The notes beneath the pieces were generated by a model. That model was not told where the DNA came from and searched no databases. It saw nothing but the letters and a program-made list of their open reading frames with translations. Positions 1 through 9,753 of a DNA stretch of 64,000 nucleotides are shown one piece after another; positions within the stretch are counted from its first letter, which is position 1; the number at the start of each line of letters is the position of its first letter. The stretch lies in contig CP073759.1 in assembly GCA_018398995.1 (NCBI GenBank), positions 806,001-870,000 of the forward strand, read 5' to 3'. This DNA is from Methylophilaceae bacterium (GTDB taxonomy: Bacteria > Pseudomonadota > Gammaproteobacteria > Burkholderiales > Methylophilaceae). Made by a program: the position numbers and the translations under genes.

Positions 1-608
1 ACGGTAATGTCTTGCTTACAAATGCCAATCACCATTGCGTATTGCCATATTTGCCTACAGTCATTTAATACACGCTTAGCCACATCGTTTGCACCACGCG
101 CCTCAATTTTCTGCATCAAAGCCAATAGTTCTTTCCTAGTAATACGCTGTATATTTTTATTGCCTACGAACTTGTAGATATTTTTTTCTAACCTCTTTTC
201 TACCATCAGTTTGTGCCGCGCTGTCCATTTTACTGATTTACGCGAAATCCACTGTAAGGCAATTAGCTTAAAGCTATGATCTGGCTGAATTGATTGAGTA
301 GGCTGATTGATTGGAGTGATAATATGATTTTGTAAGTGAGCTGGATGCTGATATTTAGCGAGAATTAATTGCTCATAAAATAGCTTGGCATTTTTATAAG
401 CAGTTAATTTGTCGGTTGTTTTAAGACTGCGGCGATAAGTCTTGCCTCTATCCCAATATACCGCTTGCCAATACGGTGATGCATTATTTAGATAAACTTT
501 GAGTTTTTTTGGGTAACCAGGTACTGGCGTAACTGTTCCTAAAATAGCAGCTGTTCTGTGTCTTATTATGTCTTGTGAAGTTAAAGTAGGCAAATTTTCA
601 GTAATCAT
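1..608 (-). CDS. Tyrosine recombinase / phage integrase, N-terminal part (runs off the window)
   Basis: Reading the minus strand from the ATG at 608 gives about 202 open codons to the window edge. The N-terminal part (WQAVYWDRGKTYRRSLKT) resembles the arm-binding region of P4/prophage-type integrases, and the later part (RITRKELLALMQKIEARG, then a helix with DVAKRVLNDCRQIWQYAM) matches the SAM-like core-binding domain that precedes the catalytic domain. The catalytic R-H-R-Y domain would lie off the window, so activity cannot be judged. It points away from the adjacent moaC 3' fragment, the usual layout at the edge of an integrated element. Family assignment is from motif resemblance only. 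Confidence 0.72.
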   Translation of the reverse strand, partial: MITENLPTLTSQDIIRHRTAAILGTVTPVPGYPKKLKVYLNNASPYWQAVYWDRGKTYRRSLKTTDKLTAYKNAKLFYEQLILAKYQHPAHLQNHIITPINQPTQSIQPDHSFKLIALQWISRKSVKWTARHKLMVEKRLEKNIYKFVGNKNIQRITRKELLALMQKIEARGANDVAKRVLNDCRQIWQYAMVIGICKQDIT

Positions 609-836
609 AATGCTAGCCCTCAAAAGCTATAATTATTATTGATTACATAAAACTCTACTACCAAAAGTAGTCGATTTAGTTCTCAACTAAAACTCGACTA
701 AGGTGAAGCCGCTCCTATTCAATTAATGACAATTTGTGATACATTTTTAATTGGGTTAATTAAGTCCCAATTATTTTTTAACAATTTAAGGTTTAAGACT
801 TTTAATTAATTTTAAAAATAGATTAAATCTCCCATA

Positions 837-1007
837 ACGGTTTTCAACGGCGTTGAAATGGAAGCCCTCAGCGCGGTGAGTGTGGGCTTACTGACGATTT
901 ATGATATGTGCAAAGCAGTTGATAGAGGCATGACCATCAGCGATATTCGGTTATTAGAAAAACAAGGTGGTAAATCTGGTCATTGGCAACTTGCCACGCA
1001 TGCGTAG
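837..1007 (+). pseudogene. moaC: moaC 3'-end fragment (cyclic pyranopterin monophosphate synthase)
   Basis: An open frame encodes about 56 residues containing [28 protein letters not shown] and [12 protein letters not shown], which is the conserved C-terminal third of MoaC (molybdenum cofactor biosynthesis), ending in a stop at 1005-1007. The frame is closed upstream by a stop at 819 and there is no start codon or ribosome site, so this is a stranded 3' end. Its position beside the integrase gene suggests an element that inserted in moaC and left the displaced 3' end here. The rest of moaC is expected beyond the left edge. Confidence 0.8.
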
Positions 1008-1008
1008 A

Positions 1009-2013
1009 TTATATGATTAAATTGGCAACCATTTTTGCGCAGGCTGGCGCCATGGTGAGACCATATCGAAAATGACCTGTATTCAGATAGAGATTCTTAA
1101 TCGTTGGGTGCGGGCCAATTGTTGGCAAGTTGTTTGGAGTGCCAGGCCGCAAACCGCTCCAATGCTTAACAATGGGCGCTTGCTTTAAGCTTGGCATCAT
1201 CGCTTCGGCTTTGGCTTGCATTTCTTGTTTAACGATGTCAGTCACACCAGCGTCAAAACCAACATCCTCTAGTGTGCTACCTGCCAACAAATAACCATCT
1301 TTGCGCGGCACCAAGTAAAAGCCATCTTGATACACAATCGTCGTTAAATGATTAATTGGCACTTTATAGAGCAACATTTGCCCACGCATCGGTTTAATAT
1401 TGACTGTTGATGCCGTTGCTTTTAGCAGCTCAAAGCTCCATGCGCCAGAAGTGACAATAAAACAATCACCCTCGATTATTTCGCCGCTGGATGTTGTCCA
1501 AGCATTTATTTGCGTTGTTTCTATGATTGGCGCTAGTTGTGTATTTTCCATTAATGTCACACCATGCAATATCAAGCTTTGCTTGAGCGCCTGCATTAAT
1601 ATTGGGTTGCGTACTTGCCCTACGTGAGGCAAAAACAAATCTTCTGCTTGCTTTTCTACCGCAATGTTATTTTGCTGACACGAGCTAAGCGCTAGCCTTA
1701 CATCAAAAGGTGGTTTTATTAACAGCCCACTTTGGATATATTCAGGGTCTATGCCTGTTTGTTGCCTTAATTGCTGACAAATATCCGGATATAAAGCAGC
1801 ACCTTCCAAACTTAGCCGATTCACTTCTTGTTGATAAAACCAAGGCAAAAGTGGAAACAATAAACCAGCACCTGCCCAAGAGGCTTCTCCTGATGTTTGT
1901 GCTGCAATTTGGTTGCGCTCGACAACGATGACGTGGTGGCCAGCTTGCACCAACGCCAAAGCAGTCATGCAGCCGACTATGCCGCCACCTACTACCACAA
2001 CATTTGAAGCCAT
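1009..2013 (-). CDS. thiO: Glycine oxidase ThiO-like FAD-dependent oxidoreductase
   Basis: The 334-residue protein starts with a dinucleotide-binding fold (VVVVGGGIVGCMTALAL, GxGxxG type) followed by an acidic residue at the end of strand 2 (VVERN), and has the DAO-family C-terminal signature WSGLRPGTPNNLPTIGPHP. ThiO oxidises glycine to the iminoacetate used for the thiazole of thiamine. Length fits the family. It is translationally coupled to the upstream Kef-type gene: stop and start overlap as TAATG at 2011-2015. It could be another small D-amino acid oxidase, but ThiO is the usual member of this size in betaproteobacteria. The 3' end lies two bases from the moaC fragment. Confidence 0.8.
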   Translation of the reverse strand: MASNVVVVGGGIVGCMTALALVQAGHHVIVVERNQIAAQTSGEASWAGAGLLFPLLPWFYQQEVNRLSLEGAALYPDICQQLRQQTGIDPEYIQSGLLIKPPFDVRLALSSCQQNNIAVEKQAEDLFLPHVGQVRNPILMQALKQSLILHGVTLMENTQLAPIIETTQINAWTTSSGEIIEGDCFIVTSGAWSFELLKATASTVNIKPMRGQMLLYKVPINHLTTIVYQDGFYLVPRKDGYLLAGSTLEDVGFDAGVTDIVKQEMQAKAEAMMPSLKQAPIVKHWSGLRPGTPNNLPTIGPHPTIKNLYLNTGHFRYGLTMAPACAKMVANLII

Positions 2014-3995
2014 TATCGCGTTTTGCCTGAGGTCAAATACATCTCAGCTGCGGTTATACCTTGCTGTGTGCCTAACAGCACCACAACATCTCCCTCCATT
2101 AACACAATATCTGGACGCGGCATGATGTCTGTCCGCATATCAGGCCGGCGCAAATGCTGTACTTCAACGCCAAACTCAGCCAAATCAATATGTCGTAAGG
2201 ATTTTTTATTGGCATAGGCATTGCTACCAATTTCAACTGGGTGCAATGTTAATTGCTCGTTATTACCAAACTCTGCGCTCTCATCTGAGGTGCCTCTGAA
2301 ATAACCTTTAAACATTTGGTAGCGCTCTTCGCGGAATAAGCGAATACGTTTCACCACGCGATTGAGCGGCACACCGAGAATGACAAGCGCATGGGACGCC
2401 AACATCAAGCTACCCTCTAGCACTTCTGGCACCACTTCCGTTGCCCCAGCCGCTCTAAATGCTTCCATGTGCGTTTCATCTGAGGTTCGCACAATCACTG
2501 GCAATGTAGGATAATTTTCTTGGGTAATATGCAATACTTTCATCGAAGATCGCATATCGGCATAACTGACAATCAGTGCTTTTGCATGTGCCGCGCCTGC
2601 AGCCTCCAACACAGCGCCTCTACTGGCATCACCATACATCACATGCTCACCGGCCACTGTTGCCTCATGAACACGGGTAGGGTCAATATCCAAGGCAATA
2701 AAAGGAATATTCTCTTCTTTTAAAAATCGCCCCAGGTATTGGCCACTTCTGCCATAGCCACACAGAATCACATGACCGTGTAGCGTTTTACCAATTTCTT
2801 GCAATGCTTCATCTTTTTGATTGCTGTTCATGAGGTAGCTTTTTGCTAATTTCCGCGCAATACGTCCATTATATTGAATGATAAATGGTGCAGTAATCAT
2901 CGATAACAAACACGCTGAAAGCACCAATTGCAACTCAGCACCAGCAATTAATCCACGACCTAATCCTAAGGTTAAAATCACAAACCCAAACTCACCTGCT
3001 TGTGCCAAAATCACACCAGTGCGCATACCAACGCCCCACTCAAACCCAAACAATCGAACCAATACGGTAATCACAACTGCTTTAAACAAAACAAAAGCCA
3101 ATAATAAAGCAGAGACCAATAGAATATTGTGGATTAAATAATTAAAATCGAGCAGCATGCCCACACTGATAAAAAATAGACCCATCAAAATATCACGGAA
3201 GGACGCAATATCTGATTCAACTTGGTAACGATAGCGCGTTTCTGAAATTAACATGCCGGCAATAAAAGCACCCAAGGCATAAGATAAACCAGCAAGATTA
3301 GTTGCAAAAGCCAGTAACAAGGTGACCATCAAAACATTCATCACGAACAACTCACGAGAACGTTGTCTAGCCACTAAGCCAAACCAAAAGTTAATAACTG
3401 TTTTACCAAACTTGAACAAAATGAATAATAAAACGACTGTTTTAATCAACGCCAAACCAAGCAAGTTAACTAAATCAGCAGACTGTGAACTTAATGCAGG
3501 AATAAGCACTAAAATTGGAATAACGGCTAAATCTTGAAATAATAAAATGCCTATACTGAGTCGGCCATGACGTGAATTTAAATCAACACGCTCCATGAGT
3601 ATCTTTGAAACAATAGCTGTTGAAGACATGGTTAAAGCTGAGGCTACAATAAAAGCAACCGTTAAACTTAATCCAGCTATCCAGCAAACAGCCATAATGA
3701 CTGCCATCGTAATCACCACCTGAGCGCCGCCTAAACCAAATAAAGTTTTACGCATCGCATATAACTTGGGCAAACTAAACTCTAAACCGATACTAAACAT
3801 TAAAAACACAATGCCAAATTCTGCCAAATGTCGACCTGACTCTGTATCTGGCAATAAGCTGAAAGCATATGGGCCAAATAGCACACCAACCACAAAATAA
3901 GCAAGCATAGGTGGCAATCGTAAAGCGCGAAAAAACGCCACGAACAGAACGGAGCTGGTAAGCACTAACAGAATACTGGCAAGTGAATTAAACAA
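2013..3995 (-). CDS. Kef-type K+/H+ antiporter (CPA2) with RCK/TrkA domains
   Basis: A 660-residue protein with about 12 hydrophobic segments over residues 1-380 (Na_H_exchanger fold, including FLMFSIGLEFSLPKL and FISVGMLLDFN), followed by a cytoplasmic RCK_N domain beginning GHVILCGYGRSGQYLGRFL (GxGxxG, NAD or adenine nucleotide binding) with the acidic ALDIDP strand end, and a C-terminal TrkA_C domain ending in the strand DIVLMEGDVVVLLGT. It likely exchanges potassium for protons across the inner membrane. It is divergent from kdsD. KefB versus KefC identity cannot be decided from sequence alone. Confidence 0.85.
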   Translation of the reverse strand: MFNSLASILLVLTSSVLFVAFFRALRLPPMLAYFVVGVLFGPYAFSLLPDTESGRHLAEFGIVFLMFSIGLEFSLPKLYAMRKTLFGLGGAQVVITMAVIMAVCWIAGLSLTVAFIVASALTMSSTAIVSKILMERVDLNSRHGRLSIGILLFQDLAVIPILVLIPALSSQSADLVNLLGLALIKTVVLLFILFKFGKTVINFWFGLVARQRSRELFVMNVLMVTLLLAFATNLAGLSYALGAFIAGMLISETRYRYQVESDIASFRDILMGLFFISVGMLLDFNYLIHNILLVSALLLAFVLFKAVVITVLVRLFGFEWGVGMRTGVILAQAGEFGFVILTLGLGRGLIAGAELQLVLSACLLSMITAPFIIQYNGRIARKLAKSYLMNSNQKDEALQEIGKTLHGHVILCGYGRSGQYLGRFLKEENIPFIALDIDPTRVHEATVAGEHVMYGDASRGAVLEAAGAAHAKALIVSYADMRSSMKVLHITQENYPTLPVIVRTSDETHMEAFRAAGATEVVPEVLEGSLMLASHALVILGVPLNRVVKRIRLFREERYQMFKGYFRGTSDESAEFGNNEQLTLHPVEIGSNAYANKKSLRHIDLAEFGVEVQHLRRPDMRTDIMPRPDIVLMEGDVVVLLGTQQGITAAEMYLTSGKTR

Positions 3996-4133
3996 TGATT
4001 TTCTTTCTCAATTTTTTATATAAACGCCAAGAATAAACAAATACGCAAAAATTGTGCCTACCTGTCTCTATTTAGGCAAAAAGCTGTGTTTTTACTTTGA
4101 TTCAAGAGCGATTCCCTTTTATACTAATTGTAT

Positions 4134-5141
4134 ATGAGCCCTACATTACTGCAAACAGAACAGTTACATTCACCTAAACGTGCATCTCTTACACTAGCGC
4201 GCAAAGTGCTAATGATTGAAGCAAAAGAAATTGAAACGCTCGCTTCAAACTTAGATGCAAACTTTGAAGCCGCTGTTGCACTTATTTTACATTGTAAAGG
4301 ACGTATTGTCGTAAGTGGCATAGGTAAATCTGGTCATATTGGCGGCAAAATTGCCGCAACATTGGCTAGTACAGGCACACCTGCTTTTTTTATGCACCCG
4401 GCTGAAGCTAGCCATGGTGATTTAGGCATGATCACCAGTGACGATGTGGTGATTACACTCTCAAACTCGGGTGAAAGTGACGAAATCATCAACATCCTCC
4501 CAACCATTAAGCGTTTAGGCGCTAAAGTGATTGGTATCACTGGCAGAAAAACGTCAACGTTAGCTAAGCAAGCAGATATTCATCTTAGTGCAGAAGTCTC
4601 TCAAGAAGCGTGTCCGCTCGGTTTATCGCCGACAGCCAGCACCACCGCCGCACTTGCACTTGGCGATGCGCTCGCAGTATGTGTATTAGACTGTAGAGAT
4701 TTTTCTGCTGAAGATTTTGCAAAATCGCATCCTGGCGGCAGTCTGGGCAGGCGCTTAATCACCCGTGTTGAAGACATTATGCGCTCTGGTGATGCTATTC
4801 CTTATGTCATGGATACGGCAACGCTTGCTGATGCGCTACTTGAAATGACGCATAAAGGCTTGGGCTTTACGGCAATCGTTAATCAACACTATCAGCTGAT
4901 TGGTATTTTTACCGATGGTGATTTACGTCGCGTGTTTGCGGCAGGCAACAACACGCAGTCCACCATCATCACAGAGGTGATGCACGCCAATCCCACCACG
5001 ATTATTGCCAAAAAATTGGCGGCTGAAGCCATTGAAATAATGGAACATCATAAAATCAATGGCCTGCTGGTAACAGATGAAGCGCGCAAGTTAGTGGGTG
5101 CATTTAACATGCATGATTTATTAATGGCAAAAATCATTTAA
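4134..5141 (+). CDS. kdsD: D-arabinose 5-phosphate isomerase
   Basis: Interconverts ribulose 5-phosphate and arabinose 5-phosphate, the first step of Kdo synthesis for lipopolysaccharide. The N-terminal SIS domain contains SGIGKSGHIGGKIAATLAST, PAEASHGDLGMI and SNSGESDEI; a CBS pair follows (EDIMRSGDAIP and EVMHANPTTI). It is the first gene of kdsD-kdsC-lptC-lptA-lptB. The frame can also start at a TTG at 4128; the ATG at 4134 is preferred here, although no strong ribosome site is visible for either. It is divergent from the Kef antiporter. Confidence 0.93.
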   Translation: MSPTLLQTEQLHSPKRASLTLARKVLMIEAKEIETLASNLDANFEAAVALILHCKGRIVVSGIGKSGHIGGKIAATLASTGTPAFFMHPAEASHGDLGMITSDDVVITLSNSGESDEIINILPTIKRLGAKVIGITGRKTSTLAKQADIHLSAEVSQEACPLGLSPTASTTAALALGDALAVCVLDCRDFSAEDFAKSHPGGSLGRRLITRVEDIMRSGDAIPYVMDTATLADALLEMTHKGLGFTAIVNQHYQLIGIFTDGDLRRVFAAGNNTQSTIITEVMHANPTTIIAKKLAAEAIEIMEHHKINGLLVTDEARKLVGAFNMHDLLMAKII

Positions 5142-5158
5142 TATAGAAAGAAGAAAAA

Positions 5159-5695
5159 TTGAGCAACGTATCAGAATCAATTATTGCGCGAGCAAAAAAA
5201 ATTAAAGTGCTTATTTTAGACGTTGATGGCGTCATGACGGATGGTAGTTTGATCATAGGCGACGATGGTCAGGAATATAAAGTCTTTCATTCGCATGATG
5301 GTTTGGGCATGAAATTACTAAACAAAACTGATGTTAAAATGGCCATCATTACTGGCCGCACTTCTAATGTAGTGAAGATACGCGCAGAAACGAATCATAT
5401 TACACATTGCTATCAAGGCGTTGAAGACAAAGGACTTGCATTTGATGATTTGATTAATCAGTTGGGCATTAGTCCAGATGAAGCTGCATTTATGGGGGAT
5501 GATATTGTTGATATTCCACCAATGCGCAAGTGTGGTCTTGCCATTACGGTGCCAACTGCACAAACGGCTGTTAAGCCATATGCGCACTACATTACAAATA
5601 GCCAAGCTGGAAAAGGCGCGATCAGAGAAGTTTGCGAACTCATTATGACTGCACAACATACCTTTGACACAGTGACCAGCAAATACTTTCAATAA
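5159..5695 (+). CDS. kdsC: 3-deoxy-D-manno-octulosonate 8-phosphate phosphatase
   Basis: A 178-residue HAD-family phosphatase without a cap domain: motif I is LILDVDGVMTDG, motif II includes IITGR, and motif III is FMGDDIVDIP. It releases phosphate from Kdo 8-phosphate in the cytoplasm. The start is a TTG at 5159, supported by the purine-rich gaaagaag just upstream; there is no ATG near the start of the conserved region. It follows kdsD by 17 bases and precedes lptC, the conserved order for Kdo and LPS export genes. Confidence 0.93.
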   Translation: MSNVSESIIARAKKIKVLILDVDGVMTDGSLIIGDDGQEYKVFHSHDGLGMKLLNKTDVKMAIITGRTSNVVKIRAETNHITHCYQGVEDKGLAFDDLINQLGISPDEAAFMGDDIVDIPPMRKCGLAITVPTAQTAVKPYAHYITNSQAGKGAIREVCELIMTAQHTFDTVTSKYFQ

Positions 5696-5711
5696 ACAAG
5701 TGCCGTAGAAC

Positions 5712-6290
5712 ATGCCTAATCGCTCAACGATTTTATTCCCACTGATTTTGGCCGGCTTTATGGCGCTCATCACGTTTTGGATTAACCAATCTGTTGATCA
5801 ACAAGGGCCCAGAACCGATGGCAGCAATCGACACGACCCCGACTACATGATGGAAAATTTTGTCACGCAACAGACGGATGAGACAGGCAAATTACGCTAT
5901 ATTTTGGCTGCAGACAAAATGACGCATTATCCAGACGATGATAGTACCGTCTTAAAACAACCTAAATATACGCAATATGCAATCAATAAACCCTACACCC
6001 AAATTGAAGGTAATCACGCGAATGTTTCTAGTGATGGTGAAGAAATTGAAGTGTTGAAAGATGTTGTGGTTGTACGAGAGGCAACTATAGATAGTGGTGA
6101 AATGCATGTATTTACCGATAAGTTAACTATTTTTCCTAACAAAGATTTAGCAAAAACTGATCGTCCTGTTGTCATTAAACAAGCACCTAAAACGGTGATT
6201 CATGCAACTGGCATGATCTACGACAAGCGCAATAAAACCATACGGCTACTTAAAAAAGTAAATGCACATTATGAAAAACCAACAAACTAA
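5712..6290 (+). CDS. lptC: LPS export system protein LptC
   Basis: A 192-residue bitopic inner-membrane protein: one N-terminal hydrophobic segment (TILFPLILAGFMALITFWI) and then a periplasmic beta-jellyroll domain. It links the LptBFG transporter to LptA during lipopolysaccharide transfer. The assignment rests on size, topology and position between kdsC and lptA; the sequence family itself (YrbK) is poorly conserved. The 3' end overlaps the 5' end of lptA, which suggests coupled translation. Confidence 0.9.
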   Translation: MPNRSTILFPLILAGFMALITFWINQSVDQQGPRTDGSNRHDPDYMMENFVTQQTDETGKLRYILAADKMTHYPDDDSTVLKQPKYTQYAINKPYTQIEGNHANVSSDGEEIEVLKDVVVVREATIDSGEMHVFTDKLTIFPNKDLAKTDRPVVIKQAPKTVIHATGMIYDKRNKTIRLLKKVNAHYEKPTN

Positions 6291-6924
6291 TGATCACTTC
6301 AACAGCATGCGATTGAGCAAATGCCAGCTAATCATGACGCAGCTTTTTTACATTGCCGTACTGGCCACTAGCTTACTTTCTGCCGAGCGGGCACATGCTG
6401 AAGCGGCTGATCGAGACAAACCAATTGAGTTGGAAGCTGATAGCGTTATCGTTGATGACGCTAAAAAAATCAGTACTTATATTGGTGGCGTAGTGTTAAC
6501 TCAAGGCACATTGGTTATTCATGCCGATAAACTGATTGTGCGTGAAGGTAAAAACGGATTCCAGAGCAGCACGTCTACAGGTAACCCAACAACATTCAAA
6601 CAAAAGCGTGAAGGTAAAAACGAATACATGACAGGCAGTGCCAGAAGAATTGAATATGACGGACGTATGGACAAGGTGGAGCTTTACACCAAGGCATGGG
6701 TAAAACGTGGAGAGGATATCGTTTATGGCGATTACATTAGTTATGATGCCAATGCGGAATATGCTGAAGTGATTGGCGGTGAAAAATCTGAAAGTGCGGG
6801 TCCTGAAAGCGGTCGAGTCAGAGCAATTATCCAGCCAAAAAATAAAACGACCTCTAGCGTGCAAACAACACCAAGCGCACCTAGCCTAAAATTAAGTAAT
6901 GAGCTTACCATCACAACTGAATAA
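6271..6924 (+). CDS. lptA: LPS transport periplasmic protein LptA
   Basis: Periplasmic bridge protein that carries lipopolysaccharide to the outer-membrane LptD/E. After a signal peptide ending near AERAHA, the OstA/LptA domain begins DKPIELEADSVIVDDAKK and continues with the typical YIGGVVLTQGTLVIHADKL and SARRIEYDGRMDKVELY strands. Starts at 6262, 6271 and 6307 are all in frame; only the last two leave a signal peptide of ordinary length, and 6271 is chosen provisionally. The gene lies inside the Kdo/Lpt operon and overlaps lptC. Confidence 0.92.
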   Translation: MKNQQTNDHFNSMRLSKCQLIMTQLFYIAVLATSLLSAERAHAEAADRDKPIELEADSVIVDDAKKISTYIGGVVLTQGTLVIHADKLIVREGKNGFQSSTSTGNPTTFKQKREGKNEYMTGSARRIEYDGRMDKVELYTKAWVKRGEDIVYGDYISYDANAEYAEVIGGEKSESAGPESGRVRAIIQPKNKTTSSVQTTPSAPSLKLSNELTITTE

Positions 6925-6933
6925 CTTAATATT

Positions 6934-7656
6934 ATGAGCCAACTTGTTGTAGAACACCTCCGCAAATCTTACAAATCACGTACGGTTGTACATGATATTT
7001 CTCTGCAAATTAATAGTGGGGAAGTCGTCGGCTTGCTTGGTCCTAACGGCGCAGGCAAAACCACAAGCTTTTATATGATGGTTGGTTTGCTCCCTTTAGA
7101 CTCGGGTCGTATTATCCTTGATGGTGATGACCTTAGTCACAGACCCATCCATTTGCGTGCAAATAAAGGGCTGGCGTATTTGCCTCAAGAACCCTCTATT
7201 TTTCGTAAACTATCCGTTTCAGAAAACATCATGGCAGTGCTTGAGTTGCAACAACTGTCAGAAAAAGCGCGCAATGACCGACTAGAATCACTGTTACAAG
7301 ATTTAAACATCATGCACATTCGTAGCAATACGGCGGTGAGTTTATCTGGCGGTGAGCGTAGACGCGTTGAAATTGCCCGTTGTTTAGCAGCCAATCCTAG
7401 CTTTATTTTGCTAGATGAGCCTTTTGCTGGTATTGATCCAATCGCGGTATTGGATATTCAAAAAATTATTCGTTTTTTGTCCTCACGCAATATTGGTGTG
7501 TTGATTACAGACCACAATGTACGTGAAACATTGGGCATTTGTGATCGTGCTTATATTGTCAACGAAGGGACGGTATTCGCTTCTGGTAGCCCATCAGAAA
7601 TCATCAGCAATGAAGCTGTACGTGAAGTATATTTAGGCAAAGACTTTAAACTCTAA
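6934..7656 (+). CDS. lptB: LPS export ABC transporter ATP-binding protein
   Basis: A 240-residue ABC ATPase that powers LptFGC. Walker A is [17 protein letters not shown], the Q-loop lies in [16 protein letters not shown], the signature is [17 protein letters not shown], Walker B is [13 protein letters not shown] and the H-loop is [12 protein letters not shown]. The pattern [12 protein letters not shown] is characteristic of LptB rather than of amino acid transporters. It follows lptA by 10 bases and precedes rpoN, a conserved proteobacterial order. Confidence 0.96.
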   Translation: MSQLVVEHLRKSYKSRTVVHDISLQINSGEVVGLLGPNGAGKTTSFYMMVGLLPLDSGRIILDGDDLSHRPIHLRANKGLAYLPQEPSIFRKLSVSENIMAVLELQQLSEKARNDRLESLLQDLNIMHIRSNTAVSLSGGERRRVEIARCLAANPSFILLDEPFAGIDPIAVLDIQKIIRFLSSRNIGVLITDHNVRETLGICDRAYIVNEGTVFASGSPSEIISNEAVREVYLGKDFKL

Positions 7657-7668
7657 TTAAAAATAGCG

Positions 7669-9216
7669 ATGAAACAAAGCTTACAATTAAAGATCTCGCA
7701 AAATCTTGCGCTAACGCCACAATTACAGCAGTCTATTCGTTTACTGCAATTATCTACACTTGAGCTTAATCAAGAGCTTGAAATGATTTTACAAGACAAT
7801 CCACTCCTAGAATTGGTTGAGGGAGATGATGAGCTTAGTGGTGATGAGCATAGTGGTGATGAAAGTACAAATCAATTATCGAAAGAAACAAACAACGATC
7901 ATCCAATCGATGAGCATGAAGCCAATGGTGATGATCATCATGCAAATGAAGAAACGCATGATGCCGGTGCCCAAGAGCCATTAACAGAGGCACCCCTCTC
8001 AGAAAATGATTTTAAGCAAAGTGATTTTGATGAAGATTATGAAGAGTATGGTAGCGCAAGCCCATGGGACGAAGGTAGCAGGCAACATAGTGACGAAGAC
8101 GATGATGATTTTACGCGTCAAGAAACTGTTGTTACCAGTTTACGCAATCACTTATTAGACCAAATTAAATTATTAACATTGTCTGATAGAGACCAGCGAA
8201 TCATGTTATTGCTCATTGATAGCATTAATGAGAACGGCTATCTTGAGTCATCCCTTGAAGACATCATGAATTCGCTGCCTGATGAGCTCGAAATAGAGTT
8301 TGTTGAACTAGAAACAGCACTCAAACATATACAAAATTTAGATCCAATCGGCATTGGTGCCACTAATTTACAAGAGTGTATTTTATTGCAACTCAATACA
8401 CTACCGCACAATGTGCCCGATCTAGCACTGGCAAAAATGATTGTAAAAGACCACTTGCACGTGCTGGCCAATAAAGATTTTAACAAGTTACGTAAACTCG
8501 TTAGCTGCAATGAAGAAAGCTTGAGGCGTGCACAGGCGCTCATTCAATTACAAAATCCAAGACCTGGGGCAAGTTTTGCACAATTTAGTCCTGATCACTT
8601 TATACAACATGAAGTGATTGTCAAAAAAATAAAAGGCATTTGGGTTGCCACGCTTAATGATGGCGTCATGCCAAAATTACGTATTAATCAAATGTATGCC
8701 GACATATTAAAACGCAATCGTGAGAATTCAGGCCAATACTTACAAAGTCAAATGCAAGAAGCACGCTGGATGATCAAAAATATTCAACAGCGTTTCTCGA
8801 CCATTTTGCGTGTTTCGCAAGCAATCATCGATAGACAACGTAACTTTTTTGAGCATGGCGAAATTGCGATGCGGCCGCTGGTGCTGCGTGAAATTGCAGA
8901 AGAATTGGAACTCCATGAATCGACCATTTCAAGAGTGACCACACATAAATATATGCTGACGCCAAGAGGTGTTTTTGAACTGAAATACTTTTTTGGTAGC
9001 CACGTCTCCACTGATTCGGGTGGAGAATGTTCTGCTACCGCCATTCGCGCACTGATCAAGCAACTGGTGGCCGAAGAAAACAGCAAAAAACCACTTTCCG
9101 ACAATCAAATCAGCGAAATTCTCTCTAAACAAGGCATTGTTGTCGCCAGACGCACCATTGCCAAGTATCGCGAGGCACTCAATATTCCGCCAGCAAACCT
9201 ACGCAAATCATTATAA
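7669..9216 (+). CDS. rpoN: RNA polymerase sigma-54 factor
   Basis: 515 residues. Region I is the glutamine-rich start MKQSLQLKISQNLALTPQLQ; region II is a long acidic stretch (about residues 50-150, rich in Asp and Glu); the core-binding domain follows; and the C-terminal RpoN box is present as ARRTIAKYREAL, which recognises the -24 element. It directs transcription that depends on AAA+ activators. It lies 12 bases after lptB. The only RpoN-activator-like protein in the window (17939-19201) has lost its ATPase motifs. Confidence 0.97.
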   Translation: MKQSLQLKISQNLALTPQLQQSIRLLQLSTLELNQELEMILQDNPLLELVEGDDELSGDEHSGDESTNQLSKETNNDHPIDEHEANGDDHHANEETHDAGAQEPLTEAPLSENDFKQSDFDEDYEEYGSASPWDEGSRQHSDEDDDDFTRQETVVTSLRNHLLDQIKLLTLSDRDQRIMLLLIDSINENGYLESSLEDIMNSLPDELEIEFVELETALKHIQNLDPIGIGATNLQECILLQLNTLPHNVPDLALAKMIVKDHLHVLANKDFNKLRKLVSCNEESLRRAQALIQLQNPRPGASFAQFSPDHFIQHEVIVKKIKGIWVATLNDGVMPKLRINQMYADILKRNRENSGQYLQSQMQEARWMIKNIQQRFSTILRVSQAIIDRQRNFFEHGEIAMRPLVLREIAEELELHESTISRVTTHKYMLTPRGVFELKYFFGSHVSTDSGGECSATAIRALIKQLVAEENSKKPLSDNQISEILSKQGIVVARRTIAKYREALNIPPANLRKSL

Positions 9217-9350
9217 TAAATAGGTAAAATCACCAACTGGGCTAGTTACATTCACCCTAAAAGGTGTACACTAAAAGTGTTCTTGGTTTTTTATTGAGTT
9301 AGTTTTCTAACGTAAAAACCGAAGAACAAACTTAAAAAAAGGATCTTATT

Positions 9351-9677
9351 ATGAATTTACAATTAACAGGACATCATCTAGAAGTTACACTTGCCTTAAG
9401 GGAGTACGTAGAAACAAAACTAGGACGAATAAGCAATCATTTTGACCATGTGATTGATGTAAAAGTAACCCTGCGCGTAGAAAAGCTGGCTCAAAAAGTT
9501 GAAGCAACACTACACGTTCCTGGTAATGATTTGCATGCCGAAAGTAGCGATGAAAACATGTATAGTGCCATCGATATTTTGACAGACAAACTGGATCGCC
9601 AAGTATTAAAACACAAAGAAAAAAATAGCGACCATCACAAGGTGAATGGCGCTCTCAAGCACCAGTCACTTAGTTAA
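9351..9677 (+). CDS. hpf: Short-form ribosome hibernation promoting factor
   Basis: 108 residues of the HPF/YfiA family, short form without the C-terminal dimerisation domain: MNLQLTGHHLEVTLALREYV, the basic helix VETKLGRISNHFDHV, and the strand with LHAESSDENMYSAIDILTDKL. It binds stationary-phase 70S ribosomes. A clear ribosome site (aaaggatc) precedes the ATG. It has its own 135-base leader after rpoN with short hairpins (for example gttag-tttt-ctaac near 9300), so it is probably also transcribed separately. Confidence 0.93.
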   Translation: MNLQLTGHHLEVTLALREYVETKLGRISNHFDHVIDVKVTLRVEKLAQKVEATLHVPGNDLHAESSDENMYSAIDILTDKLDRQVLKHKEKNSDHHKVNGALKHQSLS

Positions 9678-9723
9678 TGTAAGATAATCACTTTTCAGAC
9701 GCATCACAGCGCGTCTGTTCAAC

Positions 9724-9753
9724 ACCGTCTCAAGTCATCATACTTGAGGCGGT
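9724..9753 (+). terminator. Two consecutive hairpins after hpf
   Basis: A 12-base arm accgtctcaagt (9724-9735) pairs with acttgaggcggt (9742-9753) with a single G-T wobble. A shorter hairpin cagacgc/gcgtctg lies just before it (9696-9717). There is no long T-run, so it may be a Rho-assisted terminator or a processing structure. It lies where ptsN and hprK sit in many betaproteobacteria. Confidence 0.5.

Noticed and set aside
5318-5773. 151-codon minus-strand frame across kdsC and lptC
   Set aside because: It lies antisense to two well-supported genes and its translation has no recognisable domain.
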